From the NCBI GenBank assembly GCA_031253985.1, contig JAIRVH010000078.1:1-51644 (forward strand): a stretch of 51,644 nt of DNA, given 5' to 3'. Of the stretch, positions 15,432-23,907 are shown in pieces. The notes under the pieces are model-generated. The model was not told the DNA's origin, did not search any database, and saw only the letters and a list, made by a program, of their open reading frames with translations. The first letter of the stretch is position 1. Each line of letters opens with the position of its first letter. The position numbers were made by a program, and so were the translations under genes. This DNA is from Sphingobacterium sp. (GTDB lineage Bacteria > Bacteroidota > Bacteroidia > Sphingobacteriales > Sphingobacteriaceae).

Positions 15432-17741
15432 ATGAAAACATATATCAAACATAACCCTTGGCAAATTATCGAAGACACGTTTCGTCCCGAGCATAATGAA
15501 TTTTCGGAAAGTATCTTCGCTATCGGTAATGGTCGGATGGGGCAAAGGGCTAATTTTGAGGAAGAGTTTAGTGGGAAATCGTTACAAGGGTCATACCTAG
15601 CGGGGATCTATTATCCGGACAAAACACGGGTAGGATGGTGGAAAAATGGTTATCCTGAATATTTCGCCAAGGTTATCAATTCCATTGACTGGATTGGGCT
15701 ACATGTCCTTGTCAATGGCCAGCCGCTTGATCTGGCAAAAGTGACTGTTAAATCCTTTGAACGCCGTCTGGATATGCAAAATGGAATTTTATACCGAAGT
15801 TTTATCGCGGAGATGGCCAATGGCGTCCAGCTTAAGGTAGAAGCAAGCCGGATGTACCATCTTTTTGCTTCTGAAACGGCTTCATTGCAATACAAGATAG
15901 AAGTACTTTCGGGCAGAATAGCCCTGGAGATAAGATCGCATCTAAATGCTCAAGTTGTTAACCGCGATAGCAACTACGACGAACAATTCTGGGAAAGTAC
16001 GGCGCAGGGTAAGGAGGGCGATCACATTTTTGTGGCCGCACGTACCAAGAAGACAGGTTTCGAGGTTTATGCGATGCTGGAAAACAAACTGAGCTCTTCT
16101 GATGGCAGCGTTGAAACACAGGATACAATCACAAACGCTGGTTATATGGCGGAGGTTTTTACAACGGATCTCGCCGAATCTCAAATATGTTGTTTTGAGA
16201 AGCGTGTTGCTATTGTGACTTCGCAAAATCATGCGGTATCCCAATTAAAAGAAGCTGCTTCGGACAATTTACACCAGCTAAAAATGCTGAGTTATGAGCA
16301 GCTTAAAGAGAAGCAGGCCACAGCCTGGCAACAGATCTGGGCAGAAAGTGACATCGAAATCAGTGGTGACGTGGCTGCGCAGCAAGCGATCAGGTATAAT
16401 ATCTTTCAGCTCAATCAGACTTATACGGGAGAGGATGAGCGGCTCAATATTGGTCCCAAAGGTTTTACAGGTGAGAAATATGGCGGTGTTACCTATTGGG
16501 ATACCGAAGCCTATTGTATCCCTTTTTACCTCGCTACGCAATCGCCAAAGATTGCCCGTAATTTATTAATTTACCGTCATCAGCAATTGGACAAGGCGAT
16601 CGAAAATGCCGAAAAACTCGGCTTTACCAATGGAGCTGCACTCTATCCAATGGTGACGATCAATGGCGAGGAATGCCACAATGAATGGGAAATTACCTTT
16701 GAGGAAATTCATCGTAATGGTGCGATAGCATTTGCGATATATAATTATGTCCGTTATACTGGAGATCAGGATTACATCTGGTCACACGGACTGGAAGTTC
16801 TGGTGGCGATAAGCCGATTCTGGGCACAGCGCGTCAATTGGAGTTCGGAACGCGAGCAATATGTGATGTTGGGAGTTACGGGTCCAAACGAGTACGAAAA
16901 CAATGTCAACAACAATTGGTATACCAATCGTATTGCTTCCTGGTGTTTAGAATATACCTTGCACTGTCTGGAAAAACTGGAGCAGCTGGGTTCTGCTAGC
17001 TCGGTTTCATTAAAAGGCAAATTGGCAATCCTGACAGAAGAGCTGCAAAAATGGCAACATATTATCGATAAGATGTATTATCCTTTCGATGCGCAGCGCA
17101 ATGTATTTTTGCAGCAAGACGGTTTCCTCGACAAAGAATTAATTCCCGTCGCGCAGCTTGATCCGGCTCAACGTCCGATCAACCAGCATTGGAGCTGGGA
17201 TAGAATTTTACGTTCGTGCTACATCAAACAGGCGGATGTATTGCAGGGTTTTTATTTCCTCGAAGAACAGTTTGATTTGGAGGCCCTACATCGGCATTAT
17301 GAATTCTACGAGCCATTTACGGTACATGAAAGCTCTCTTTCGCCTTGCGTACATGCGATATTGGCGGCCAAGCTTGATAAACCTGAGAAAGCTTATGAGT
17401 TTTATCTGCGGACCGCACGCCTTGACCTGGATGATTATAACAACGATACCGAAGATGGCTTGCACATTACTTCGATGGCCGGTACCTGGATGACCATTGT
17501 AGAAGGTTTTGCCGGCATGCGGATTAAAGATGGAAAGCTCTATTTGAACCCCATGTTACCGAAAGAATGGGCGGGATACAAATTCCGTGTTTTATTTCGC
17601 GGAGCGACCTTGTCAATTGCTGTAGATGCCGATGGTTATACGATCGAAAATATCAGTGATACCGCAGCACAGATCCTGACAGAAACTCAAGCTTTCCTAT
17701 TGGCTGGACAGAGCAAAAAGCAGGTGTCTCAGGCTAGATAA
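15432..17741 (+). CDS. GH65 maltose phosphorylase
   Basis: The frame can open at 15396, but homologues begin close to MKTYIKHNPWQIIEDTFRPE, so the ATG at 15432 is preferred (769 residues). The N-terminal beta-sandwich holds SIFAIGNGRMGQRA and GSYLAGIYYPD. The (alpha/alpha)6 barrel holds YWDTEAYCIPFYL and ITFEEIHRNGA, with the catalytic acid in the Glu424/Glu425 pair. VTGPNEYENNVNNNWYTN and HESSLSPCVHAILAA are further GH65 signatures. It has no signal peptide, so it acts in the cytoplasm: maltose plus phosphate gives glucose and beta-glucose 1-phosphate. Kojibiose or trehalose phosphorylases share the fold, but the starch context and neighbouring pgmB favour maltose. Confidence 0.91.
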   Translation: MKTYIKHNPWQIIEDTFRPEHNEFSESIFAIGNGRMGQRANFEEEFSGKSLQGSYLAGIYYPDKTRVGWWKNGYPEYFAKVINSIDWIGLHVLVNGQPLDLAKVTVKSFERRLDMQNGILYRSFIAEMANGVQLKVEASRMYHLFASETASLQYKIEVLSGRIALEIRSHLNAQVVNRDSNYDEQFWESTAQGKEGDHIFVAARTKKTGFEVYAMLENKLSSSDGSVETQDTITNAGYMAEVFTTDLAESQICCFEKRVAIVTSQNHAVSQLKEAASDNLHQLKMLSYEQLKEKQATAWQQIWAESDIEISGDVAAQQAIRYNIFQLNQTYTGEDERLNIGPKGFTGEKYGGVTYWDTEAYCIPFYLATQSPKIARNLLIYRHQQLDKAIENAEKLGFTNGAALYPMVTINGEECHNEWEITFEEIHRNGAIAFAIYNYVRYTGDQDYIWSHGLEVLVAISRFWAQRVNWSSEREQYVMLGVTGPNEYENNVNNNWYTNRIASWCLEYTLHCLEKLEQLGSASSVSLKGKLAILTEELQKWQHIIDKMYYPFDAQRNVFLQQDGFLDKELIPVAQLDPAQRPINQHWSWDRILRSCYIKQADVLQGFYFLEEQFDLEALHRHYEFYEPFTVHESSLSPCVHAILAAKLDKPEKAYEFYLRTARLDLDDYNNDTEDGLHITSMAGTWMTIVEGFAGMRIKDGKLYLNPMLPKEWAGYKFRVLFRGATLSIAVDADGYTIENISDTAAQILTETQAFLLAGQSKKQVSQAR

Positions 17742-17750
17742 ATCCCTGTA

Positions 17751-17785
17751 TTCAGCAGCGAAGGAACCGATCTTCTGCTGCTGAA
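17751..17785 (+). other. Intra-operon hairpin between GH65 and permease genes
   Basis: TTCAGCAGC at 17751-17759 pairs perfectly with GCTGCTGAA at 17777-17785, and GAAG/CTTC extends the stem after a one-base bulge. No T-run follows, so it looks more like an RNA-stabilizing or processing element than a full terminator. Confidence 0.5.
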
Positions 17786-17841
17786 AATAGGAAATAAGTG
17801 ATAATTAAATTGTATTTTGTCTTAAATTTCGATAGCCTATT

Positions 17842-19167
17842 ATGGGAAAAAAACCTGAATTAAGCATTAGCCAGGTCATCAATATGAGTTTTGGGTTTTT
17901 GGGGATACAAATGGGTTTTGCTTTGCAAAATGGCAATGCGTCCCGTATTCTCCAGACATTTGGCGCTGATGTGGAACATCTCTCGCTGTTTTGGCTTGCC
18001 GCCCCAATTACGGGAATGATTGTGCAGCCTATTATAGGGCATTATAGTGATCGAACCTGGAATAAATTAGGACGTCGTCGTCCTTATATTTTAGTAGGTG
18101 CCCTGCTGACGACAATCACCTTGTTTTTAATGCCCAATGCGGCATTATTTACGGCATTGCTCGCACCGCTTTGGATAGGGGCAGGATTACTGATGTTTAT
18201 GGATGCCTCTATCAATGTGACGATGGAACCATTTCGTGCACTGATCGGGGATAATCTACCGAGCAGTCAACGCAGTCTCGGTTTCTCGGTACAGACCTTT
18301 TTAATCGGGATTGGCGCTGTCCTTGGCTCGCTACTTCCCTTTATGTTGACGAAGTATTTTCATGTAGCAGGGACTTCTGAAGCCGGGCAAGTACCGAGTA
18401 ACGTTATCTACTCCTTTTATCTAGGCGGTTTTGTCCTGCTTCTAACGGTTTTATGGTCTGTGTTCAAAACAAAAGAGTACTCACCAACAGAGCTTCAGAC
18501 TTTTTCGAATGCTGTTACTATTGAACAGGATGCGGCACCCAAGTTTGGCTTGCGTTCTATCTTTAGCGATATCGGTAAGATGCCTTTGATCATGCGCAAA
18601 TTGGGCTGGGTCCAGTTTTTCTCCTGGTTTGCCCTTTTTATGATGTGGGTGTATACGACTCCTGCTATTGCTGATTCGGTTTTTTACCTGCGGGAAGGAA
18701 ATCGGCAGGATCTCTATATGGAGGCTGCCAATTGGGTGGGTGTGCTTTTTGGTATTTACAACGGTGTATCGGCTTTGTATGCCTTGTTTATTCCGCGGAT
18801 AGCTAAACACTTTGGACGTGGTAAAACACATGCGCTTGGGCTTTCAATTGGAGGACTCTCCTTAATTTCTTTATTCTTGATCAAAGATGCCAATTTACTG
18901 ATTCTTCCTATGATCGGTATAGGAATTGCTTGGGGAAGTATTTTGGCAATGCCCTATGCAATTTTGAGCGATCATTTGCCAGCGGGTAAAATGGGTGTTT
19001 ATATGGGACTTTTTAATTTCTTTATTACTTTGCCTCAGATTGTCTGTGGCTTTTTCGGTGGCATGATTATTAAGTATTTTTTCCATAGCCAATCCATTTA
19101 TGGCTTGTTGTTGGCAGGGGTGTTTATGTTATTGGCGGCGTTCTTTGTCCCCAAAAGTAAAAACTAA
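17842..19167 (+). CDS. SLC45/GPH-type major facilitator sugar permease
   Basis: This 441-residue membrane protein has about twelve hydrophobic segments. The loop after the second segment reads HYSDRTWNKLGRRRPYIL, the signature of the sucrose/maltose-type SLC45 (GPH-like) transporters. MDASINVTMEPFRALIGDNLP is a second conserved block. It most likely carries maltose across the inner membrane by proton symport. It is the last gene of the starch operon, 100 bases after the phosphorylase with a hairpin in between, and a strong terminator follows at 19176. The substrate is inferred from context. Confidence 0.88.
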   Translation: MGKKPELSISQVINMSFGFLGIQMGFALQNGNASRILQTFGADVEHLSLFWLAAPITGMIVQPIIGHYSDRTWNKLGRRRPYILVGALLTTITLFLMPNAALFTALLAPLWIGAGLLMFMDASINVTMEPFRALIGDNLPSSQRSLGFSVQTFLIGIGAVLGSLLPFMLTKYFHVAGTSEAGQVPSNVIYSFYLGGFVLLLTVLWSVFKTKEYSPTELQTFSNAVTIEQDAAPKFGLRSIFSDIGKMPLIMRKLGWVQFFSWFALFMMWVYTTPAIADSVFYLREGNRQDLYMEAANWVGVLFGIYNGVSALYALFIPRIAKHFGRGKTHALGLSIGGLSLISLFLIKDANLLILPMIGIGIAWGSILAMPYAILSDHLPAGKMGVYMGLFNFFITLPQIVCGFFGGMIIKYFFHSQSIYGLLLAGVFMLLAAFFVPKSKN

Positions 19168-19175
19168 GCTATTAT

Positions 19176-19218
19176 CGTAGACGTATTCCAAGTCAGTATA
19201 CGTCTACGTTATTTTTTT
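19176..19218 (+). terminator. Terminator of the starch utilization operon
   Basis: CGTAGACGTAT at 19176-19186 pairs perfectly with ATACGTCTACG at 19198-19208 around an 11-base loop, then TTATTTTTTT. It begins 9 bases after the permease stop codon. Confidence 0.87.
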
Positions 19219-19388
19219 CCTCATAACAGATGAGTAGATCATTTCTCTTAGCTAGTAACCTGTTTTCAGCAGCCGATCAGAAGCGTTTACTTACATTGAC
19301 TTTTCATCATTTACTTATTGGGACGATATTCCAACAGTACCTACTCCATGTGGCAGTTATATCGCAGCGGAGCAGTTTTACTTAACAC

Positions 19389-22300
19389 CTATTTGCTGTT
19401 TTCAAGAATATAGGTACTCGGTGGCATCCCGTAATGTTTATGAAAATCTCGCGAAAAATTGGATTGCACCGTATAACCCACCATCGTGGAAATCTGTGTA
19501 ATATTATACTCTTTTTGCGTCAGCAGTTCTGCAGCTTTTTTTAACCTAGAAATATTGATCAATTCGTTTGGGGTTAGATCAGAGAGACCTTTGATTTTAC
19601 GATAGAGCGTAGGACGGCTCATGTTCATCAGTTTAGCCAGTTCGTCGACGTTGAGGTCGATATCTGAAATATTTTCATAAATAATATTATTCAGTTTACT
19701 GATAAAGTCTTTGTCCCGTGCGGAAACATGAATATCCACTAAATTGCTGGAAGAATTGGTGAAGTAATTTTTAATAATGCGACGGTTCTTTAGAATATTG
19801 CGTATTTGAACCATTAAGAACTCGAGCGAAAAGGGTTTTTCGATATAAGCATCAGCACCATTTTTTAATCCTTGAATTTTTGAATCCAGCGCGTTTTTTG
19901 CCGTCAGGAAAATCACCGGAATATGGCTATAAAGAATGTCTGTTTTTATCCGTTTACATAAGGCAAGGCCATCCATAATAGGCATCATAATATCGGTCAG
20001 TACCAGCTGTACATTCGCGTGATCCAATATATCGAGCGCCTCGGCACCGTTGGTAGCCCTGAGGATGGTGTAACTGGTTTTTAATTCTTTATTCAGGTAG
20101 GCCAGTATTTCTTTATTATCTTCGACCAATAGAATCACAGGTTTTTCTTCATCCTGTTCCTCCGCTTTATCAACAGATTCAGTATCCTCCAGCTCTTCTT
20201 GGAAAGATTTAATATCCAAGGATTGTTCCTGAAAAATTGGGATGGATAGAAGAAATATGTTGCGGTTTTCTTCTAAATGTACGAGGGATAGTGTTCCCTG
20301 ATGCAGTTCCACCAAAGAACGTGATAGGGGAAGGCCAATGCCGGTGCCGGTATCTTTGTCGGATTCATTTAAACGATAAAAGGGTTCGAATATTTTTTCT
20401 CTTTTCTCAAAGGGAATAAGTGCTCCATCATTCTTAAATTCGATGTTGAACATAATATCATCACTATTAAACGGAAGAAGTTTAACGTAAACCTCATATT
20501 CGGCATATTTGATGGCGTTATGGATGAGGTTAGTAAATATTTTTCGCAAGGCTTCTTCATCCACATAAGCTGTAAGACTGATTCGAGGCAAGAATAGTTC
20601 ATAATGTAACAGTTTATCTTTGGCAAGATAATTTAAATCGTTGAATACTTCGGACAGCAGGGAATTGATATCCGTTTTCGTAAAAATAAGGCTCATATTA
20701 TTAGTTTCTGCTTTTCTAAAATCCAGTAATTGGTTGGTAAGACGGATCAGCCGCGCTGTGTTTTTTTCAATGAGCGCGAGATCTTTGACCGTATCGCGGT
20801 CGGAGAATCTGTGATTATTGATTATTTTCTCGAGTGGCATTTTAATAAGCGTAAGTGGCGTGCGGATTTCGTGCGCTAAGTTGGTGAAAAATTCCAGCTT
20901 GAGGTTGTATATTTCCTGCTCTTTTTTCCGCTCGTAGCTATCCATCTTCTGGGCATTGTTGGCCTTTAAGAGCAGAAAATAATAACGCAATACCAGCAGC
21001 ACAATTGTACCGAAAGTTAGGAAATAAAGAATGTATGCCCAGCTGGACAACCACCAAGGGGGAGAAACAATAATCAGAAGTTTTTTTTCTGTTGGGTTCC
21101 AGACGCTATTATTGTTGGCGCCTCTGAATTTAAACGTATAAGTGCCTGGCGGAAGTTTGTTGTAATAGATTTTTTGGTTGCCGGTAATATCTGTCCAGTC
21201 TTTATCATAGCCTTCCATGATGTACCGATAGGCGTTGCTTTTTGGAGACACAAAGCTCAAAGCGGCAATATTGAAACTGATATTGGAATTGTCGTAAGTG
21301 AGGTGGATTTCTTTCGAGAGGGAAATGGATTGTTTTAGTATGCCATTTTCACGCACAGGAACACTGGTATTGTTGATCTGAATACCGCTGATAAATATAG
21401 GTGGAACGAAGCTATTCTTGATAGATTTTGTTGGATTGAAGCTAACCATTCCCTTAATAGTACCGAAATATAAAGTGCCGTCGCTATCCTTAAAAGCTGA
21501 ATTATAGTTGAACTGATCTGCAGGAAGACCGTCTCTCGATGTATAGATAACCCTCCGGGGGACATTTTCCTCAAGTTTGACCAATCCTCCACCGGTTGAT
21601 ATCCATATGGTATGGTTGTCGTCTTCCAGCACTTTGAATACCTGGTTGGATGGCAAACCCGATTCTGTGAGATAGTTGGTGAAATGCCCATCACGACGGT
21701 ATTTTGAAAGCCCGCTTTCCGTACAGAACCAAAGGTTTTTCTTGCTGTCCTCAAAGAGGCCATTGACATAATTATTGATCAGCGTATTTTGTTTGCCTTG
21801 TTCAGAATACAAATGGCGTATGTCTCCCGAGCGGCGATTATACTGATAGACACCGCTGCCATAGGTATTGACCCAGAGGATGCCCGAATCATCTTCATAA
21901 ATACCTTGTATCCATGCGCTGATCGGGAGTAGATCGAAACGGTCTCTGTTTTTGTTATAGCGGTATAATGCGCGGTCGGTCCCCACATATAGGCTGTTGT
22001 CTCTGGCTTTATACAGGCAAACCGCGAAGGTGCTTCGTAAAGGTCCCTGACCGATGTGATCATAATGTTTTTTTAATTTCCCCGTTCTTACATCAAGTAT
22101 ATCCAGTCCATGCGTCGTGGAACCGACCCATAAGTCATCGCCGATGATAGCTAATCCATGAACATTATTATGAGCAATACTGCCCTTTTTTCCATTGGCG
22201 ACAAAGTGCTGAATTTGTTGTGTATAAGCATCTATTTTATTGAGACCACCATCTTCTGTCCCTATCCAAAAATTCCCGTATTTATCTTTGTTGATTTCAT

Positions 22301-23342
22301 GGACAATATTTCCTGATAAGGCTGACTTCCCGAATCCGGACAGATATTTTTTAAAGTTGTCGAATTGGTTGCTATACTGGTTGAAACCGCCAAAAAATGT
22401 TCCGAACCAGATATTGTCTTCGCGGTCCCTATAGAAATTCAGCACTGCATTGTCAGATATGGCAAATGGATTGAGTAGGTCTTTTTTGATGTGTTGGCTT
22501 TGACCTGTATGGATATCATAGGTATATATTCCTGTTTCTGTTCCGATCCAAAATATAGATGCTGTCTGTTGAATAATGCAGTTCGCCTGGATAACCCTGT
22601 TAGGGTACTGCGTTGCAAATAGATTTTTTAGCGTCCCATTTTTGAAATCAAACAGGTAAGCCGTGTTGATGGTGCCTAGCATAAGCAGCGAGTCGTTGAT
22701 GGCGTAGACTGTCTTGGTGTTTGCGAGTGCTTTTCGATCTATTTTTTTGAGATCAATTTGGATAAATTTACCACTGTTGACTTGGTACCGTTGTATTGTA
22801 TTGTTATTGTCTGCAAACCAGAGCCCTGCTTTCTTGCTGCTTGTAACAGCGACAATGGTATTCTTGAATTGATCGAATGGCATTACTTCCTTTGTATAAG
22901 GATTGTAACGGTAGAGTTTTCCATTGGACAGTAACCAGATATAACCCGCATATTCCAGTAAGGCATTTACTTCACCTATTGGGATACGGTTGAATGGTTT
23001 GAAGTTCTCTTTTATGGGATCGTAACAATAGGTACCTCGCGTTGTTCCGACCCACATAAGCCCTCTGCTATCTGTTAGGAGACTTAAAATGGAAGAGCTC
23101 CCAATACTGGAGGAATCGGCAGTATTGTGTCTAAATACCTTAAATTGATTGCCGTCAAAACGATTAAGACCATTTCTTGTTCCTAACCACAAAAAGCCCT
23201 GAATATCTTGAGTAATGCACTTGACAGAGCTATTGGATAGGCCATCATGTGTCTGATAGTTTTTAAAATAGATCGATTGTGCCTGCAGTACAATAGATGC
23301 AAGCAATAAGTGTATCAGGATTATGGTGGTTACTCTTTTCAA
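19389..23342 (-). CDS. Hybrid two-component system sensor/regulator (HTCS)
   Basis: This 1317-residue protein fuses all parts of a two-component system. It has a signal peptide ending VLQAQS, then a long periplasmic sensor of Reg_prop beta-propeller repeats (e.g. GFLWLGTRNGLNRFDG, NFWIGTEDGGLNKID) to about residue 690, then a Y_Y_Y domain (PPGTYTFKFRGANNN). A single membrane helix lies near 765-790. The histidine kinase has NLAHEIRTPLTL with His824 and an ATPase domain with GTGIGLPLSRS. The receiver domain has phosphoacceptor Asp1117 (LTDIMMP), and an AraC helix-turn-helix follows at about 1215-1315. HTCS proteins sense a specific oligosaccharide in the periplasm and activate the adjacent polysaccharide locus, here the divergent SusC/SusD pair at 23908-28506. 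The ligand is unknown. Confidence 0.96.
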   Translation of the reverse strand: MKRVTTIILIHLLLASIVLQAQSIYFKNYQTHDGLSNSSVKCITQDIQGFLWLGTRNGLNRFDGNQFKVFRHNTADSSSIGSSSILSLLTDSRGLMWVGTTRGTYCYDPIKENFKPFNRIPIGEVNALLEYAGYIWLLSNGKLYRYNPYTKEVMPFDQFKNTIVAVTSSKKAGLWFADNNNTIQRYQVNSGKFIQIDLKKIDRKALANTKTVYAINDSLLMLGTINTAYLFDFKNGTLKNLFATQYPNRVIQANCIIQQTASIFWIGTETGIYTYDIHTGQSQHIKKDLLNPFAISDNAVLNFYRDREDNIWFGTFFGGFNQYSNQFDNFKKYLSGFGKSALSGNIVHEINKDKYGNFWIGTEDGGLNKIDAYTQQIQHFVANGKKGSIAHNNVHGLAIIGDDLWVGSTTHGLDILDVRTGKLKKHYDHIGQGPLRSTFAVCLYKARDNSLYVGTDRALYRYNKNRDRFDLLPISAWIQGIYEDDSGILWVNTYGSGVYQYNRRSGDIRHLYSEQGKQNTLINNYVNGLFEDSKKNLWFCTESGLSKYRRDGHFTNYLTESGLPSNQVFKVLEDDNHTIWISTGGGLVKLEENVPRRVIYTSRDGLPADQFNYNSAFKDSDGTLYFGTIKGMVSFNPTKSIKNSFVPPIFISGIQINNTSVPVRENGILKQSISLSKEIHLTYDNSNISFNIAALSFVSPKSNAYRYIMEGYDKDWTDITGNQKIYYNKLPPGTYTFKFRGANNNSVWNPTEKKLLIIVSPPWWLSSWAYILYFLTFGTIVLLVLRYYFLLLKANNAQKMDSYERKKEQEIYNLKLEFFTNLAHEIRTPLTLIKMPLEKIINNHRFSDRDTVKDLALIEKNTARLIRLTNQLLDFRKAETNNMSLIFTKTDINSLLSEVFNDLNYLAKDKLLHYELFLPRISLTAYVDEEALRKIFTNLIHNAIKYAEYEVYVKLLPFNSDDIMFNIEFKNDGALIPFEKREKIFEPFYRLNESDKDTGTGIGLPLSRSLVELHQGTLSLVHLEENRNIFLLSIPIFQEQSLDIKSFQEELEDTESVDKAEEQDEEKPVILLVEDNKEILAYLNKELKTSYTILRATNGAEALDILDHANVQLVLTDIMMPIMDGLALCKRIKTDILYSHIPVIFLTAKNALDSKIQGLKNGADAYIEKPFSLEFLMVQIRNILKNRRIIKNYFTNSSSNLVDIHVSARDKDFISKLNNIIYENISDIDLNVDELAKLMNMSRPTLYRKIKGLSDLTPNELINISRLKKAAELLTQKEYNITQISTMVGYTVQSNFSRDFHKHYGMPPSTYILENSK

Positions 23343-23426
23343 AACGTATTAGTTGAGTTAAAAATAATCAATAAAAAGATAAAACCTTCATGTTTTCGCA
23401 AGCATCAGCGGCCATGAAAACGGAAG

Positions 23427-23525
23427 AAAATTCTTTTTTGGCTAATAATTGAGGATACTGCGCTCATGGGATGGTTTATTGAAAAACATGAATCAATATA
23501 ATGGCCATTCTTAAAAAAGAATTTT
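23427..23525. repeat. Widely spaced 13-base inverted repeat
   Basis: AAAATTCTTTTTT at 23427-23439 is the exact reverse complement of 23513-23525, with 73 bases between. Short flanking matches (ATCAGC at 23404-23409, GCTGAT at 23526-23531) extend the symmetry. The arms are AT-rich, so significance is modest. Confidence 0.45.
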
Positions 23526-23851
23526 GCTGATACGCTGTGATATAAAATTGAGACGCTCTGATTGGGTTTGGTGCAAGTATTTGCTCATTTTTATAAAACA
23601 ATAATAACCAAATGTAAACGTATGTTTCGTCCTAGAATTATGACCGGAAAGTCCTGTGTCTTTGTTTTTCAGTTTGTTAGCTTTCTATATTATTCTGTGA
23701 GATCGCATCTTCATGCTGTTTTGTTGCCGCATTCAGTCTTCAGTAGCGATCATATCGATAATCGTGCGATCGAAATTTCCGCGGCTGATTATGCTCATTT
23801 CAAATAAGAACTGAGTAGGATAAAATACCATTAAAAATCACTTAGTATCAT

Positions 23852-23872
23852 TTGTGCATCCCAGATGCACAA
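23852..23872. promoter_or_regulatory. Perfect inverted repeat upstream of the HTCS-linked SusC gene
   Basis: TTGTGCATC at 23852-23860 and GATGCACAA at 23864-23872 are perfect complements around CCA. The repeat ends 35 bases before the SusC ATG. Just before it is TATCATTTG, which resembles the Bacteroidota -7 element with one extra base. The repeat could therefore be an operator at the start site or a leader hairpin. Confidence 0.55.
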
Positions 23873-23907
23873 CATAAAAATCAATTAAACCACCAATCAA
23901 AAAGCGT

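Larger units (their letters stand above)
23343..23907. other. Divergent regulatory region between HTCS and SusC genes
   Basis: This 565-base gap has no convincing gene. It holds a widely spaced inverted repeat (23427-23439 with 23513-23525) and a compact palindrome close to the SusC start (23852-23872). An 81-codon frame at 23562-23807 has no recognizable features and is not called. The region must contain the promoter that the HTCS activates. Confidence 0.6.

Noticed and set aside
23427..23525. Insertion-sequence terminal repeats
   Set aside because: Only 73 bases between the arms, no transposase, no target-site duplication recognized, and the arms are very AT-rich.
23562..23807. 81-codon open frame in the HTCS-SusC gap
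   Set aside because: No recognizable domain, no signal or start context, lies in a regulatory region with inverted repeats, and composition looks like translated intergenic DNA.
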